DNA of 64,000 nt, taken from Sulfitobacter pontiacus (GTDB lineage Bacteria; Pseudomonadota; Alphaproteobacteria; Rhodobacterales; Rhodobacteraceae). Under the pieces are notes generated by a model, which did no database searches, was not told the origin of the DNA, and saw only the letters and a list, made by a program, of their open reading frames with translations. This document shows positions 19,808-31,367 of this stretch, piece by piece. How positions within the stretch are numbered: the stretch's first letter is position 1; every line of letters starts with the position of its first letter. Both the position numbers and the translations under genes were made by a program. The stretch is from NCBI RefSeq assembly GCF_040790665.1, contig NZ_CP160849.1:1240001-1304000 (forward strand), given 5' to 3'.

Positions 19808-21193
19808 ATGTTGCAGAACAAGATTGAAAAAATTGCCCGACCAAAGACGCCGCAGCGGTTTCGCGCGATCAAAACAGCTATGGTTGTCGACGATAGCGCG
19901 CTGCAACGGCGAATCTTGATGGCGACACTGTCGCGATGGGGATTCGACGTACAGGGAGCGGCCTCTGCTGAAGAGGCATTGGCGGTCTGCGAACAAAATC
20001 TACCGGATCTGATCATCAGCGATTGGATTATGCCGGGTATGTCGGGGCTGCAATTTTGCGAGGCGTTTCGCAAACTTTCGAAGGGCAGCTACGGGTACTT
20101 CATTTTACTGACGGCAAAATCTGATAAATCCGAGGTGGTTAAAGGGTTGGACAGCGGTGCGGACGATTTTGTCAGCAAGCCAGTCAACGTTGACGAGCTA
20201 CGCGCGCGAATTATGGCCGGCGAACGCATTTTGACGATGCAGCGTGAATTATCGTCGAAAAACTGTGTCATTACTGAAGCTCTGGACGCGTTGCAAAACG
20301 TACATGACGCATTGGATCGGGACCTAGACGAGGCGCGAAAGTTTCAGAAATCCCTTTTGCAGGAACCGTTTTGCGCCTTCGATGCGGGTGCCGTGTCTTT
20401 GATGCTCAGGTCTAGCGGGCATGTAGGGGGCGATCTGGTGGGATATTTCACAGCGGGAAATAGCATCGGGATCTACGGGCTAGATGTGTCCGGTCACGGG
20501 GTGAGCTCGGCTCTGATGGCCGCCCGATTGGCCGGTATATTTTCCGCCGTTGCACCTGAGCAAAACCTGGCATTGGCACGCCAATCTGACGGGACGTATA
20601 AAATGCGCCCGCCCGACCAAGTAATCGCCGAGCTGAACAGCCTAGTGCTCTCTGACATGGAATCGGAGCAGTATTTCACACTTTTCTTGGCGGAAATTGA
20701 ACTTGATACCGGCAGGATCAGGGCAACCCAGGCCGGCCACCCGCACCCTTTCATTCAGAGACGCAACAGCAGGTTGGAAAACTTTGGGAGAGGCGGGCTC
20801 CCCGTAGGGCTGATTGCCGATGCGCAATATGAAACAGTCGCGAGCCAGCTTTACCCTGGCGACCGCCTGATCGTGCTTTCCGACGGGGTGACGGAATGTC
20901 CTGACCCGATTGGGCAAATGCTGGACGATAATGGTTTAAATCAGGTTCTACATGATCTGCACCCCATCAGGGGGCCGCTTTTCTTTGACGCGCTCACGTC
21001 GCGCCTAGAAGATCATGCGGGGACGGCTGACTTTCCTGATGATGTTTCCGGCATCTGCTTCGAATTTCAGGACCTTGCCGCCAGAAACCGTTCAAGAAAG
21101 TGCCGATCCCCATCGTTGCCTAGCACCGAAACGGCCTCTTCCCCCGACAGAACAACTGTTGCGTGGTCAGGCTCTATCGGGGGGGCAATATGA
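19808..21193 (+). CDS. Response regulator with RsbU-type PP2C phosphatase output
   Basis: Receiver domain first: acidic pair D28-D29 (MVVDDSALQRR), phospho-acceptor D72 in IISDWIMPGMSG, and the KPVNVDELRARI end. A coiled linker (about 140-185) leads to a PP2C-like SpoIIE phosphatase domain with HVGGDLVGYF, GLDVSGHGVSSALMAARLA, QAGHPHPFI and SDGVTECPDP, all expected metal-site motifs. Such proteins dephosphorylate anti-sigma antagonists in partner-switching systems. The start could be ATG 19808 or ATG 19880 right before the receiver. About 40 residues follow the normal domain end (DDVSGICFEF) and lie antisense to the NUDIX gene. Confidence 0.87.
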   Translation: MLQNKIEKIARPKTPQRFRAIKTAMVVDDSALQRRILMATLSRWGFDVQGAASAEEALAVCEQNLPDLIISDWIMPGMSGLQFCEAFRKLSKGSYGYFILLTAKSDKSEVVKGLDSGADDFVSKPVNVDELRARIMAGERILTMQRELSSKNCVITEALDALQNVHDALDRDLDEARKFQKSLLQEPFCAFDAGAVSLMLRSSGHVGGDLVGYFTAGNSIGIYGLDVSGHGVSSALMAARLAGIFSAVAPEQNLALARQSDGTYKMRPPDQVIAELNSLVLSDMESEQYFTLFLAEIELDTGRIRATQAGHPHPFIQRRNSRLENFGRGGLPVGLIADAQYETVASQLYPGDRLIVLSDGVTECPDPIGQMLDDNGLNQVLHDLHPIRGPLFFDALTSRLEDHAGTADFPDDVSGICFEFQDLAARNRSRKCRSPSLPSTETASSPDRTTVAWSGSIGGAI

Positions 21194-21513
21194 CGGACGG
21201 GATGGGCGACATAGACATGGCAAATTTTCTCGGCCCAGATGTCATACTCCGGCATATAGGCGTATCGCCGGAATGCCCCCAACCGCCGAGGGCGCGCAAT
21301 GGTCCAGCCAATCTCTTCCATCACCTCGCGGTGGAGCGTTTGGAGAGGCGATTCACCGGGGTCAATGCCACCGCCTGGCAACTGAATATCAACATGTGGC
21401 CTAAGCTGGGCGGTCATCAAAAAGCGGCCCTTGAGGGGCAAAATCGCATAGGCTCCGGGACGCGACGTGTATGTTTTTCCCGGAATGGGCGGTTCCCCAA
21501 CGCGTCGCATCAT
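21067..21513 (-). CDS. NUDIX hydrolase
   Basis: Nudix box GGGIDPGESPLQTLHREVMEEIGW is canonical (GX5EX7REVXEEXG), so it should hydrolyse a nucleoside diphosphate linked to another group; the substrate is unknown. The best start is ATG 21513 or the adjacent ATG 21510, with GGGGGAG upstream, giving about 148 residues. It overlaps the tail of the convergent response regulator by 127 bases and is divergent from hslO. Confidence 0.87.
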   Translation of the reverse strand: MMRRVGEPPIPGKTYTSRPGAYAILPLKGRFLMTAQLRPHVDIQLPGGGIDPGESPLQTLHREVMEEIGWTIARPRRLGAFRRYAYMPEYDIWAEKICHVYVAHPVRHIAPPIEPDHATVVLSGEEAVSVLGNDGDRHFLERFLAARS

Positions 21514-21591
21514 ATGACTCCCCCTTTTCGCACGGCTTGTTGCCCTTATATAGACGCGGTATGCCAACCGTCTGCCGGTAAGGAAAGTCAA

Positions 21592-22578
21592 ATGACCCAA
21601 GGAAACAAAATCGCGTGGGACGACACCGTTCTACCCTTTCAACTCGATGCCTCTGATATTCGGGGGCGCGTCGCGCGTCTGGATGGCGTGCTGGAAGGGA
21701 TTTTGCGTCAGCATGACTATCCCGAAAAGGTAGAAGCGTTGGTCGCCGAAATGGCCTTGCTCACGGCGCTGATCGGGCAAACCATTAAGCTGCGCTGGAA
21801 ATTGCAGCTGCAGGTCCAATCCAAAGGTCCCGTGCGCATGATTGCGACAGACTACTACGGGCCTACGGATGATGGTGAACCCGCTCGCATCCGCGCCTAC
21901 GCCAGCTATGATGCCGACCGGATCACCGATGGGCCGGCCTTTGATCAGGTGGGCGAGGGGTATTTCGCCATTATGATCGATCAGGGCAACGGGATGACCC
22001 CCTATCAGGGGATTACGCCGCTTACCGGTAAATCGCTGTCCGAATGTGCAGAGGCGTATTTCGCGCAGTCCGAACAGCTGCCCACACGGTTTGAGCTGAG
22101 CTTTGGCAAATCCACCTCCCCGGGGGAGGATGAACATTGGCGCGCGGGCGGTGTTATGCTGCAACATATGCCAAAAGCCTCGCCCTTTGCCGCGCAAGGG
22201 GAAGGCAGCGGCGAGGTGCTGCAAGCCACTGATCTGGTCGACGGTGAAGAGGGGGATAACTGGCGCCGCGTCAACGTCTTGCTGGATACGGTAGACGAGC
22301 TTGAACTGATTGGGCCGAGCTTGCCGCCGACAGATCTTTTGAAACGTCTGTTTCACGAGGAGATGCCGCGCGTATTCGACGCGCAGGCGGTCCGCTTTGG
22401 CTGCACTTGCTCCGAAGATCGTGTGCGGCAAAGCCTGTCGATCTATTCGGCGGGGGATATCGAAACGATGACGACAGACGACGGCCGCGTCACGGCCGAC
22501 TGCCAGTTCTGTGGCGCGCATTATGATCTGGACCCGAAAACAGTCGGGTTCGAGGCAGAAGACAACAGTGGCAGCTGA
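21592..22578 (+). CDS. hslO: Hsp33 redox-regulated chaperonin
   Basis: Holdase chaperone switched on by oxidation. The zinc-binding redox cysteines are in place: C271-x-C273 (GCTCSEDR) and C304-x2-C307 (CQFCGAHYDL). The N-terminal fold shows RARLDGVLEGILRQHDYPE-like and ALIGQTIKLRWKLQLQ blocks. AGGAAAG precedes the ATG at 21592; 328 residues is normal for alphaproteobacterial Hsp33. Its stop overlaps the start of the next NUDIX gene, so they are likely co-translated. Confidence 0.95.
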   Translation: MTQGNKIAWDDTVLPFQLDASDIRGRVARLDGVLEGILRQHDYPEKVEALVAEMALLTALIGQTIKLRWKLQLQVQSKGPVRMIATDYYGPTDDGEPARIRAYASYDADRITDGPAFDQVGEGYFAIMIDQGNGMTPYQGITPLTGKSLSECAEAYFAQSEQLPTRFELSFGKSTSPGEDEHWRAGGVMLQHMPKASPFAAQGEGSGEVLQATDLVDGEEGDNWRRVNVLLDTVDELELIGPSLPPTDLLKRLFHEEMPRVFDAQAVRFGCTCSEDRVRQSLSIYSAGDIETMTTDDGRVTADCQFCGAHYDLDPKTVGFEAEDNSGS

Positions 22579-23164
22579 TCAGCTCGCCCATTTTCGGAAG
22601 GCGCTGGCGCAAACTGGTGTCACGTCTTCCGATTTTGACCTTAACAAAGGGTCTACGCCACCGGCGAATCGGACATTGCGGCCAGCTGGCGTTTTGGCCC
22701 CGATCGTTGAACGGGGCGGGCGGTTGGAACTTATCCTGACCAAACGGTCGTCCGCGCTAAAGCACCATCCGGGGCAAATCGCCTTCCCTGGGGGCAAGCA
22801 GGATGGCGGTGATGCGGATGTTGTTGCCGCAGCTCTACGCGAGGCGCGGGAAGAAATCGGCCTGCCCTCGGATCTGGTCGACGTCTTGGGTACGCTGCCC
22901 GCACATGAGACAGTTACCAACTTTCTGGTGACGCCCGTCATTGCCTTCGTGAAAAAAGACTTCGAAATTATCCCCGAGCCCGGCGAGGTTGAGGAAGTCT
23001 TTACCGTTCCGCTTGATCATGTGCTCAACGCTGAAAATTACGTGGTCCAGTCGCGCCGGTGGCAGGGGCAGCGACGGTATTATTACACGGTTCCTTATGG
23101 TCCCTATTACATTTGGGGGGCAACCGCGCGTATGTTGCGGGCATGGACAGAACGTATGATGTGA
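22568..23164 (+). CDS. NUDIX hydrolase, probable coenzyme A pyrophosphatase
   Basis: The block LTKRSSALKHHPGQIAFPGG is the UPF0035 signature of CoA pyrophosphatases, and it runs into a canonical Nudix box with REAREEIGL. Such enzymes split CoA or oxidised CoA to 4'-phosphopantetheine and 3',5'-ADP. The start is taken as GTG 22568, overlapping the hslO stop, giving 198 residues. Its end overlaps cca by 22 bases. The order hslO-nudix-cca forms one transcript. Confidence 0.88.
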   Translation: MAADQLAHFRKALAQTGVTSSDFDLNKGSTPPANRTLRPAGVLAPIVERGGRLELILTKRSSALKHHPGQIAFPGGKQDGGDADVVAAALREAREEIGLPSDLVDVLGTLPAHETVTNFLVTPVIAFVKKDFEIIPEPGEVEEVFTVPLDHVLNAENYVVQSRRWQGQRRYYYTVPYGPYYIWGATARMLRAWTERMM

Positions 23165-24327
23165 CCCTTCCTGCCAGTACGCGCTGGCTTTCCGACCCCG
23201 ATGCCCAAGCCGTATGCGATGCGGTGACGGACGGCGGGCATGCGATCTATTTTGTCGGGGGCTGTGTGCGGAACGCGCTTTTGGGCGTGGCGGATAGCGA
23301 TGTCGACATGTCGACCAATGCATTGCCCGAGCGTGTCATGGCTCTTGCCGCGCGCGCTGGGCTGAAAGCCGTACCGACGGGCGTGGAACATGGAACTGTC
23401 ACTGTGGTCAGCGGTGGTAAGGGGTTCGAGGTGACGACCTTCCGCCGGGATGTGGAAACGGACGGGCGACGCGCGGTTGTCGCTTTTTCGGACAGTATCC
23501 TCGACGATGCGTTGCGCCGTGATTTTACGATGAACGCGCTTTACGCGGATGCGCAGGGGCGGGTGATCGACCCGCTTGAAGGTCTTGTTGATTTGCGCGC
23601 GCGGCGGGTGAGGTTTATCGAGGATGCCGCCCAACGTATCCGCGAAGATTACCTGCGCATCTTGCGCTATTTCCGGTTTTGCGCGTGGTATGCGGACCCG
23701 GTCGAGGGCTTCGATCCGGAGGCTTTGGCCGCGATTGCAGCGCATACCGACGGGTTGGAAAGCCTGTCGGCGGAGCGGATCGGAGCAGAGCTTACGAAGC
23801 TGTTAACCGCGCCGGACCCTGCGCCAGCGGTCGCGGCGATGCGCCAAACCGGCGTTTTGGGGACCATTCTGCCGGGGAGCGATGACCGCTGGCTCGGGAT
23901 GGTCGTGCATTTCGAACAGCTGTTGCAGATGTCTGTGGACTGGCGCACGCGGCTGGCCGCGCTTGGCGGTGAGGATATCGACCAGCGCCTGAGGTTGAGC
24001 AAGGCAGACGCGAAACACCTGCATCGGCTGAAAGAGGCGGCATATGGCGCAGAGACAGTGGCCGCGATTGCCCATATCGACGGCGGCGATATGGCGCGCG
24101 CGGTTGTTGTGCTGCGCGCCTGCCTGTCTGAAACGCCACCCGATGCGGCTGTGCTTGATCGTATCGCGCAGGCAGAAGCTGCCGTATTTCCCGTGCAAGC
24201 CGCTGATTTGATGCCGGAATACACCGGCCCTGCTTTGGGCAGGCGGCTGGCCGCGCTTAGGGCGCTCTGGATCGCTTCGGGGTTTGCGGCGACGCGGGAC
24301 AGTTTGTTGGACACGCCAGAAAGCTGA
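23143..24327 (+). CDS. cca: CCA-adding tRNA nucleotidyltransferase (poly(A) polymerase family)
   Basis: Adds or repairs the 3' CCA of tRNA. The class II nucleotidyltransferase motif is FVGGCVRNALLGVADSDVDMS (Gly-Gly plus Asp-x-Asp), followed by DFTMNALYADAQGRVIDP, RVRFIEDAAQRIREDYLRILRY and the ESLSAERIGAEL block. The 394-residue size fits the alphaproteobacterial enzyme. The ATG at 23143 lies within the end of the preceding NUDIX gene. True CCA-adding versus poly(A) activity cannot be separated by eye, but no other candidate is in the window. Confidence 0.92.
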   Translation: MDRTYDVTLPASTRWLSDPDAQAVCDAVTDGGHAIYFVGGCVRNALLGVADSDVDMSTNALPERVMALAARAGLKAVPTGVEHGTVTVVSGGKGFEVTTFRRDVETDGRRAVVAFSDSILDDALRRDFTMNALYADAQGRVIDPLEGLVDLRARRVRFIEDAAQRIREDYLRILRYFRFCAWYADPVEGFDPEALAAIAAHTDGLESLSAERIGAELTKLLTAPDPAPAVAAMRQTGVLGTILPGSDDRWLGMVVHFEQLLQMSVDWRTRLAALGGEDIDQRLRLSKADAKHLHRLKEAAYGAETVAAIAHIDGGDMARAVVVLRACLSETPPDAAVLDRIAQAEAAVFPVQAADLMPEYTGPALGRRLAALRALWIASGFAATRDSLLDTPES

Positions 24328-24396
24328 CGCAACCTGTGGTCTTTTCGGCGCGGCTCTTTCTATAGTGGCGGCGAACACGCGCCCTACAGGTGAATT

Positions 24397-26237
24397 ATGT
24401 TTCGATTTTTCGAAAATCTTGTCGATCCCTATGCGGACTACGCCGAGCAAGACACGCCGCCCACGCGGCTGTGGCCCTTTTTCCGCAACTACAGCGCGCC
24501 GTTCAAAACGGTGTTCTGGGTCACGGGTGTGCTTTCCGTTGTGGTCGCGGCGGTTGAGATCGGGCTGATCTACTATATGGGCCGTCTTGTCGATCTGATG
24601 GACGGCAGCCCGGCCGAGGTATGGCGCAACTATGGGGCGGAGTTTATCGTCGTCGCGCTGCTTATCCTGATCGCGCGTCCCGCTGTGCAGGCGGTTCATG
24701 TGTTACTGCTGAACAACGCTGTGTTGCCAAATTACGGCACACTTTTCCGGTGGCGCGGACACCGTCAGGTGCTGCGGCAATCGGTCGGCTGGTTCGAGGA
24801 TGACTTTGCCGGGCGCATCGCCAACCGCATCATGCAAACGCCCCCCGCTGCGGGAGAGGTCGTGTTTCAGGTTTTTGACGCGATTTCCTATGCGCTGGCC
24901 TATCTCATCGGCGCAGCGATTTTGTTAACCACGTCGGACTGGCAGCTGCTGATCCCCTTGGTCGCGTGGTTCGCGCTTTATGCTGTGCTGACCCAATGGA
25001 CGATCAAGCGTGTGGCGGTTGCGTCGCAGGCGGCGTCGGATGCGCGGTCAGAGGTGACAGGCCGCGTGGTCGACAGTTACAGCAACATTCATTCGGTCAA
25101 GATGTTTGCCCACCATGACCGCGAGATTGAATATGCCAAGGGCGCTATCGAGAATGCGCGCGTCACTTTTCAAAAGGAAATGCGGATATTCACCATCATG
25201 GATATCTGTCTGGTCAGCTTGAACGGTTTGTTAATCGTCGGTGTCGTAGGCTGGGCGTTCTATCTGTGGTCAACCGGCAACGCGACGGTGGGCGTGGTGA
25301 CGGCTGCGACGGCGCTGACGCTGCGGTTGAACTCCATGACCGCCTGGATCATGTGGGCGCTTTCGACGTTCTTCCAGCAGCTTGGCGTCGTGGCCGAGGG
25401 GCTTGAAACGATTGCGCAGCCAATCACCTTGGTTGACGACAGCGATGCCAAGCCGCTGGCCCTGACCGACGGGCGGGTGGAGATGCGCGGGCTGACCCAT
25501 CATTATGGCCGTGGTTCGGGCGGGTTGGATCAGGTGGATATCACCGTGCAGCCGGGGGAAAAGATCGGCCTGATCGGGCGGTCGGGCGCGGGCAAATCGA
25601 CCTTGGTCAAGCTGCTGCTGCGGTTTTACGACCCCGAAGGCGGACGCATTCTGATTGACGGGCAGGATATCACCACCGTCCGGCAGGACAGCTTGCGGCA
25701 GGCGATCGGGATGGTGCAGCAGGACAATGCCTTGCTGCATCGGTCGATCCGCGAAAATATCCTTTACGGTCGTCCCACCGCGACGGAGGCAGAGGTGATT
25801 GCCGCAGCGAAACAGGCCCAAGCACATGATTTTATTCAGGAGTTGAACGATCAGGGCGGGCGGTCCGGCTATGACGCGCAGGTTGGCGAGCGGGGCGTGA
25901 AACTGTCGGGAGGGCAGCGGCAACGCATCGCGCTGGCGCGGGTCATCCTCAAGAACGCGCCGATCCTTTTGCTGGACGAAGCGACGAGCGCGCTTGACAG
26001 CGAGGTAGAAGCCGCGATCCAGCAGACCCTGTACGGCATGATGGAGGGCAAGACCGTCATCGCCATCGCGCATCGCCTATCCACCATCGCTGAAATGGAC
26101 CGTATTCTGGTCATGGACGGGGGCCGTATCGTCGAAGAGGGCACGCATGAGGTGCTTTTGGGACAAGGCGGGCTATATGCAGATTTCTGGAACCGGCAAT
26201 CCGGCGGGTTCCTTCGCACAGAAGAGCCGACATCGTA

Positions 26238-26238
<1 letters not shown>
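24397..26238 (+). CDS. ABC exporter half-transporter, first of a pair
   Basis: Type IV (MsbA-like) ABC exporter: about six membrane segments in residues 30-330 followed by the ATPase. Motifs are Walker A GRSGAGKST, signature LSGGQRQRIALAR, Walker B ILLLDEATSALDS and the switch His in IAHRLSTIAEM, all consensus. The TAATG junction with the next gene (one-base overlap) and the equal sizes (613 and 608 residues) argue for a heterodimer. GGTGAA precedes the ATG. The substrate is unknown; such pairs export lipids, peptides or drugs. Confidence 0.92.
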
Positions 26239-28064
<1,826 letters not shown>

Positions 28065-28102
28065 GGCTTTTGCTGCGCCCGGCTTCGCGGTAAGCCCTGC
28101 GC

Positions 28103-29341
28103 ATGACAGAATATACAATCCAGCGACTTGGCCACCTGGGCGACGGCATTGCGCCCGGCCCTTTATTTGCCCCGATGACCCTGCCGGGCGAGGTGGTGAC
28201 AGGCACGCCTGACGGTCAGACCCTGACCGACATCCGTATCGTCACCCCGTCGGAGAACCGGGTGTCGGCGCCGTGTCGCCACTTCAAGGCCTGTGGCGGC
28301 TGCCAGTTGCAGCATGCGTCGGATGATTACGTCGCGGATTTCAAGCTGGGCGTGGTCAAGGCGTCGCTGGATGCCCACGGGATAGAGACTGTATTCAAGC
28401 CGCTGCAAACCTCGCCTGCGCAATCGCGCCGTCGGGCCACCTTTGCGGCGAAACGCACCAAAAAGGGCGCGATGGCCGGCTTCCACGGGCGCGGTTCTGA
28501 TGTGGTGATCGAAATTCCCGGGTGTCAGTTGCTGGACCCTGCGGTGATGGGCGCGCTGCCGATTGCCGAAAAGCTTGCCGTGATCGGCACCAGCCGCAAG
28601 GCCGCACTGGCTGTGACGGTGACCGCGTCGCGCGGGGGGATCGATATCTCCGTCCAGAACGGGAAAGAGCTGGACGGCCCCTTGCGGCAAGAACTGGCGC
28701 ATCTGTGCGACAGTCTGGGGCTGGCGCGGCTGACCTGGGACGGCGAGGTGATCGCGATGCGGACGCCGCCCGTGCAGCGTTTCGGTGCGGCCAAGGTGAC
28801 ACCTCCGCCCGGTGCCTTCCTGCAAGCCACCCCGCACGGAGAGGCGGCGCTGGTCACCGCCGTGCGCGAGGCTGTCGGTGAGGCGCGCCATGTGATTGAC
28901 CTGTTTGCCGGCTGCGGCACGTTCAGCCTGCCCCTGGCCGATCAGGCAGAGGTACACGCCGTCGAAGGTGACGCCGCCATGACCGCCGCGCTGGATCACG
29001 GGTGGCGCATGTCGACGGGGCTTAAACCCGTCACGACAGAGGCGCGTGACCTGTTCCGCCGACCCTTGCTGCCGGACGAGCTGGCCAAGACCGACGCGGT
29101 GGTCATCGACCCGCCGCGCGCGGGGGCCGAGGCCCAGATCGCAGAGATCGTCAAAGCGATGCCGCCGGTGCTGGCCTATGTGTCGTGTAACCCCGTCACC
29201 TTCGCGCGGGACGCCGCCGTGCTGATTGCCGCCGGTTATACGTTGAATTGGGTGCAAGTCGTTGATCAATTCCGCTGGTCCTCCCATGTGGAGCTGGCAG
29301 CGCAGTTCACTGCGCCGGAAGTACAACGCAAACGTAAGTAA
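28103..29341 (+). CDS. Class I SAM-dependent RNA m5U methyltransferase (RlmD/RlmC/TrmA family)
   Basis: 412-residue member of the 23S rRNA/tRNA uracil-5-methyltransferase family. An N-terminal TRAM-like start (QRLGHLGDGIAPG) is followed by a probable 4Fe-4S site with C58, C64 and C67 (CRHFKACGGC) and a fourth cysteine near 147. The SAM motif is VIDLFAGCGTFSLPLA; the catalytic stretch VIDPPRAGAE and AYVSCNPVTFARD carries the nucleophilic cysteine. The target uridine cannot be decided from sequence. Confidence 0.92.
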   Translation: MTEYTIQRLGHLGDGIAPGPLFAPMTLPGEVVTGTPDGQTLTDIRIVTPSENRVSAPCRHFKACGGCQLQHASDDYVADFKLGVVKASLDAHGIETVFKPLQTSPAQSRRRATFAAKRTKKGAMAGFHGRGSDVVIEIPGCQLLDPAVMGALPIAEKLAVIGTSRKAALAVTVTASRGGIDISVQNGKELDGPLRQELAHLCDSLGLARLTWDGEVIAMRTPPVQRFGAAKVTPPPGAFLQATPHGEAALVTAVREAVGEARHVIDLFAGCGTFSLPLADQAEVHAVEGDAAMTAALDHGWRMSTGLKPVTTEARDLFRRPLLPDELAKTDAVVIDPPRAGAEAQIAEIVKAMPPVLAYVSCNPVTFARDAAVLIAAGYTLNWVQVVDQFRWSSHVELAAQFTAPEVQRKRK

Positions 29342-29350
29342 CGCAGATCT

Positions 29351-30142
29351 ATGGTGGGCACGGTAAACATGCGGGAACGTCTGGGAAGATGGGTCGAAGG
29401 GCGGGCCGTCAGCAATTTCATCATCGGTGTGATCGTGTTCAACGCCGCCTTGTTGGGGATGGAGACAGCCCCCGCCCTGATGGAGAAATACGGCACGCTG
29501 ATCCTGTTTCTTGATCGCGTCTGCCTGTTCATTTTCATCGCCGAGATCACGCTCAAGATCATTGCGCGAGGGGTCGGGTTCTTCCGCAACGGGTGGAACG
29601 TCTTTGACTTTACGGTCGTTGCCATCGCGCTGGTGCCTGCGGTGCAGGGGCTGTCTGTCTTGCGGGCGCTGCGTATCCTGCGGGTTTTGCGTGTGCTGTC
29701 CGTCGCCCCGCGTCTGCGCCGCGTTGTCGAAGGGTTTATCACCGCGTTGCCCGGTATGGGGTCGGTGTTCCTGCTGATGACGATCATCTTTTACATCGGG
29801 TCCGTCATTGCGACCAAATTGTTCAGCGACCAGTTCCCCGAATGGTTCGGGTCATTGCCCGCCAGCGCCTATAGCCTGTTCCAGATCATGACGCTGGAAA
29901 GCTGGTCGATGGGGATCGTCCGCCCGGTGATGGAGGTCTATCCCTATGCGTGGGTCTTCTTCGTGCCGTTTATTCTGGTCACGACCTTTGCTGTGGTGAA
30001 CTTGCTGGTGGGTCTGATCGTGAACTCGATGCAGGACGCGCATAACGAGGAAGAGACCGTGCGCACCGATGCCTACCGGCTTGAGGTGATGGAAAAGCTG
30101 GAAGCGATCGAAAAGAAGCTGGCAGAGCATAGCCGACAGTAA
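29351..30142 (+). CDS. NaChBac-type voltage-gated sodium channel
   Basis: 263-residue six-segment channel subunit. The voltage sensor S4 has arginines every third residue (LRALRILRVLRVLSVAPRLRR). The pore carries the selectivity filter T181-L-E183-S-W185 (TLESWSMG), the hallmark of bacterial sodium channels, followed by an S6 FAVVNLLVGLIVNSMQ. The C-terminus (about 230-263) is a helical, charged tetramerisation segment. Four subunits would form the pore in the inner membrane. The start could be ATG 29351 or ATG 29369; neither has a strong ribosome site. Confidence 0.93.
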   Translation: MVGTVNMRERLGRWVEGRAVSNFIIGVIVFNAALLGMETAPALMEKYGTLILFLDRVCLFIFIAEITLKIIARGVGFFRNGWNVFDFTVVAIALVPAVQGLSVLRALRILRVLRVLSVAPRLRRVVEGFITALPGMGSVFLLMTIIFYIGSVIATKLFSDQFPEWFGSLPASAYSLFQIMTLESWSMGIVRPVMEVYPYAWVFFVPFILVTTFAVVNLLVGLIVNSMQDAHNEEETVRTDAYRLEVMEKLEAIEKKLAEHSRQ

Positions 30143-30227
30143 CGGCTTTTTGACCGCATCTATATTTGCTACATGATAGGGCATCCACATAAGGCCGAAA
30201 AGGTCGCGGGAACGAGGCATAGTGAAC

Positions 30228-30725
30228 ATGAAACGCAGAAACCTGATTCTGGGTGGCACCGCGCTGGTCGCGCTTGGGGCCTGCAGCAGCAGTAAATTCA
30301 AACGGTACAACGGGCCGCAGGTCACCTATGTGATCGTCAACAAGGGCGACCGCCGGATGTATCTGATGCACCACGACAAGGTGCTGGAATCATACGATAT
30401 CAAACTGGGGTTCGCGCCTGTGGGCCACAAGGTGTACGAAGGTGACGGGCGCACGCCCGAAGGGATCTATATGATCGACCGGCGCAATCCGAACAGCCGC
30501 TTCCACCTGTCGATCGGCATCAACTACCCCAATGAAATGGACCGCGCCCGCGCGGAAGCTTTGGGCAAAAGCCCCGGTGGCGATATCTTTATCCACGGTC
30601 AAAAGACCGCCAAGGACAAGAATCGCACCGATTGGACGTGGGGGTGTATCTCTGTCTCGAACGACGAGATGGAGGAGATCTATGCGATGGTCGGGGATAA
30701 CACCCCCATCGCACTGAACCCCTGA
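30228..30725 (+). CDS. L,D-transpeptidase family lipoprotein
   Basis: YkuD-fold protein. A lipobox LGAC puts the lipidated cysteine at residue 19. The catalytic motif is split as FIHG (His) then TWGCISV with the active cysteine at about residue 140. L,D-transpeptidases crosslink peptidoglycan at diaminopimelate or attach proteins to it, in the periplasm. 165 residues is minimal for the domain. A GTG two codons upstream (30222) is an alternative start. It lies between the sodium channel and a CAP lipoprotein. Confidence 0.9.
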   Translation: MKRRNLILGGTALVALGACSSSKFKRYNGPQVTYVIVNKGDRRMYLMHHDKVLESYDIKLGFAPVGHKVYEGDGRTPEGIYMIDRRNPNSRFHLSIGINYPNEMDRARAEALGKSPGGDIFIHGQKTAKDKNRTDWTWGCISVSNDEMEEIYAMVGDNTPIALNP

Positions 30726-30757
30726 TATCTAGTTAAAAGCGGGGGTGACCTTGGCGG

Positions 30758-31267
30758 TCACTTCCCCATCACCATGGTCCACCAGATCTTGCCGTTGTTT
30801 TCCTGATGCCAGGAAAAGCCCATGTTCAAAGCGTCCTTCGACATGATGATGCGGCGGGTGTCCGGTTTCTCCATCCACGCGGCAAGTGTTTCGAGCTCGG
30901 TCTCGTAGGTTTCCGAGATGACTTCGCCGACCAGCGCGCCGGTATATCCTACGCGTTGGATACGATCGACAGGGGACGACCCGTCAGACCCGAAGTGCCA
31001 GGGGCGGTTCTGCACCGCCATATCCCGCGAATGGGTCGCGGCGGCGGCGTTCAGTTGTGCGTCCAGTTGAACGGGTGCCAGACCGGAGGCACCGCGCAGC
31101 GCGTTCACGGAATCAAGCATGCGGAATTGCAGCTTGCCGGTATCGTTGCGCCCGATCTTATAGACGGTAGGGCCGGGGCGACCGTCGGACGCAAGCGGGG
31201 TTGGTGCAGGGGTACAGGCCGCCAGCGCCACGGTCAGGGAAATAAGGATTGAAAACAGACGGATCAT
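30758..31267 (-). CDS. CAP/SCP-domain lipoprotein
   Basis: 169 residues; the signal ends in a lipobox (VALAACTP, Cys at about 18). The mature domain has the CAP (cysteine-rich secretory, antigen 5, PR-1) features AATHSRDMAVQN with a histidine, VDRIQRVGYTGALVGEVIS (Gly-Glu) and a C-terminal GFSWHQENNGKIWWTMVMG. Bacterial CAP proteins are extracytoplasmic and mostly of unknown role. It is convergent with the L,D-transpeptidase gene, with 32 bases between. Confidence 0.87.
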   Translation of the reverse strand: MIRLFSILISLTVALAACTPAPTPLASDGRPGPTVYKIGRNDTGKLQFRMLDSVNALRGASGLAPVQLDAQLNAAAATHSRDMAVQNRPWHFGSDGSSPVDRIQRVGYTGALVGEVISETYETELETLAAWMEKPDTRRIIMSKDALNMGFSWHQENNGKIWWTMVMGK

Positions 31268-31367
31268 GGCGCAGCTCCACGCAGTTGGGTTTGTCGTGCC
31301 ATACAGCTTGATGCGTTGCAGATCAAACGCACATGAGCGTGAGCGCGCCTGTTAACGCTTGTTTGAT

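Noticed and set aside
19664..19996. N-terminal extension of the Hpt protein
   Set aside because: It runs into the divergent regulator gene and has no Hpt-like or other domain; the GTG start with a ribosome site fits better.
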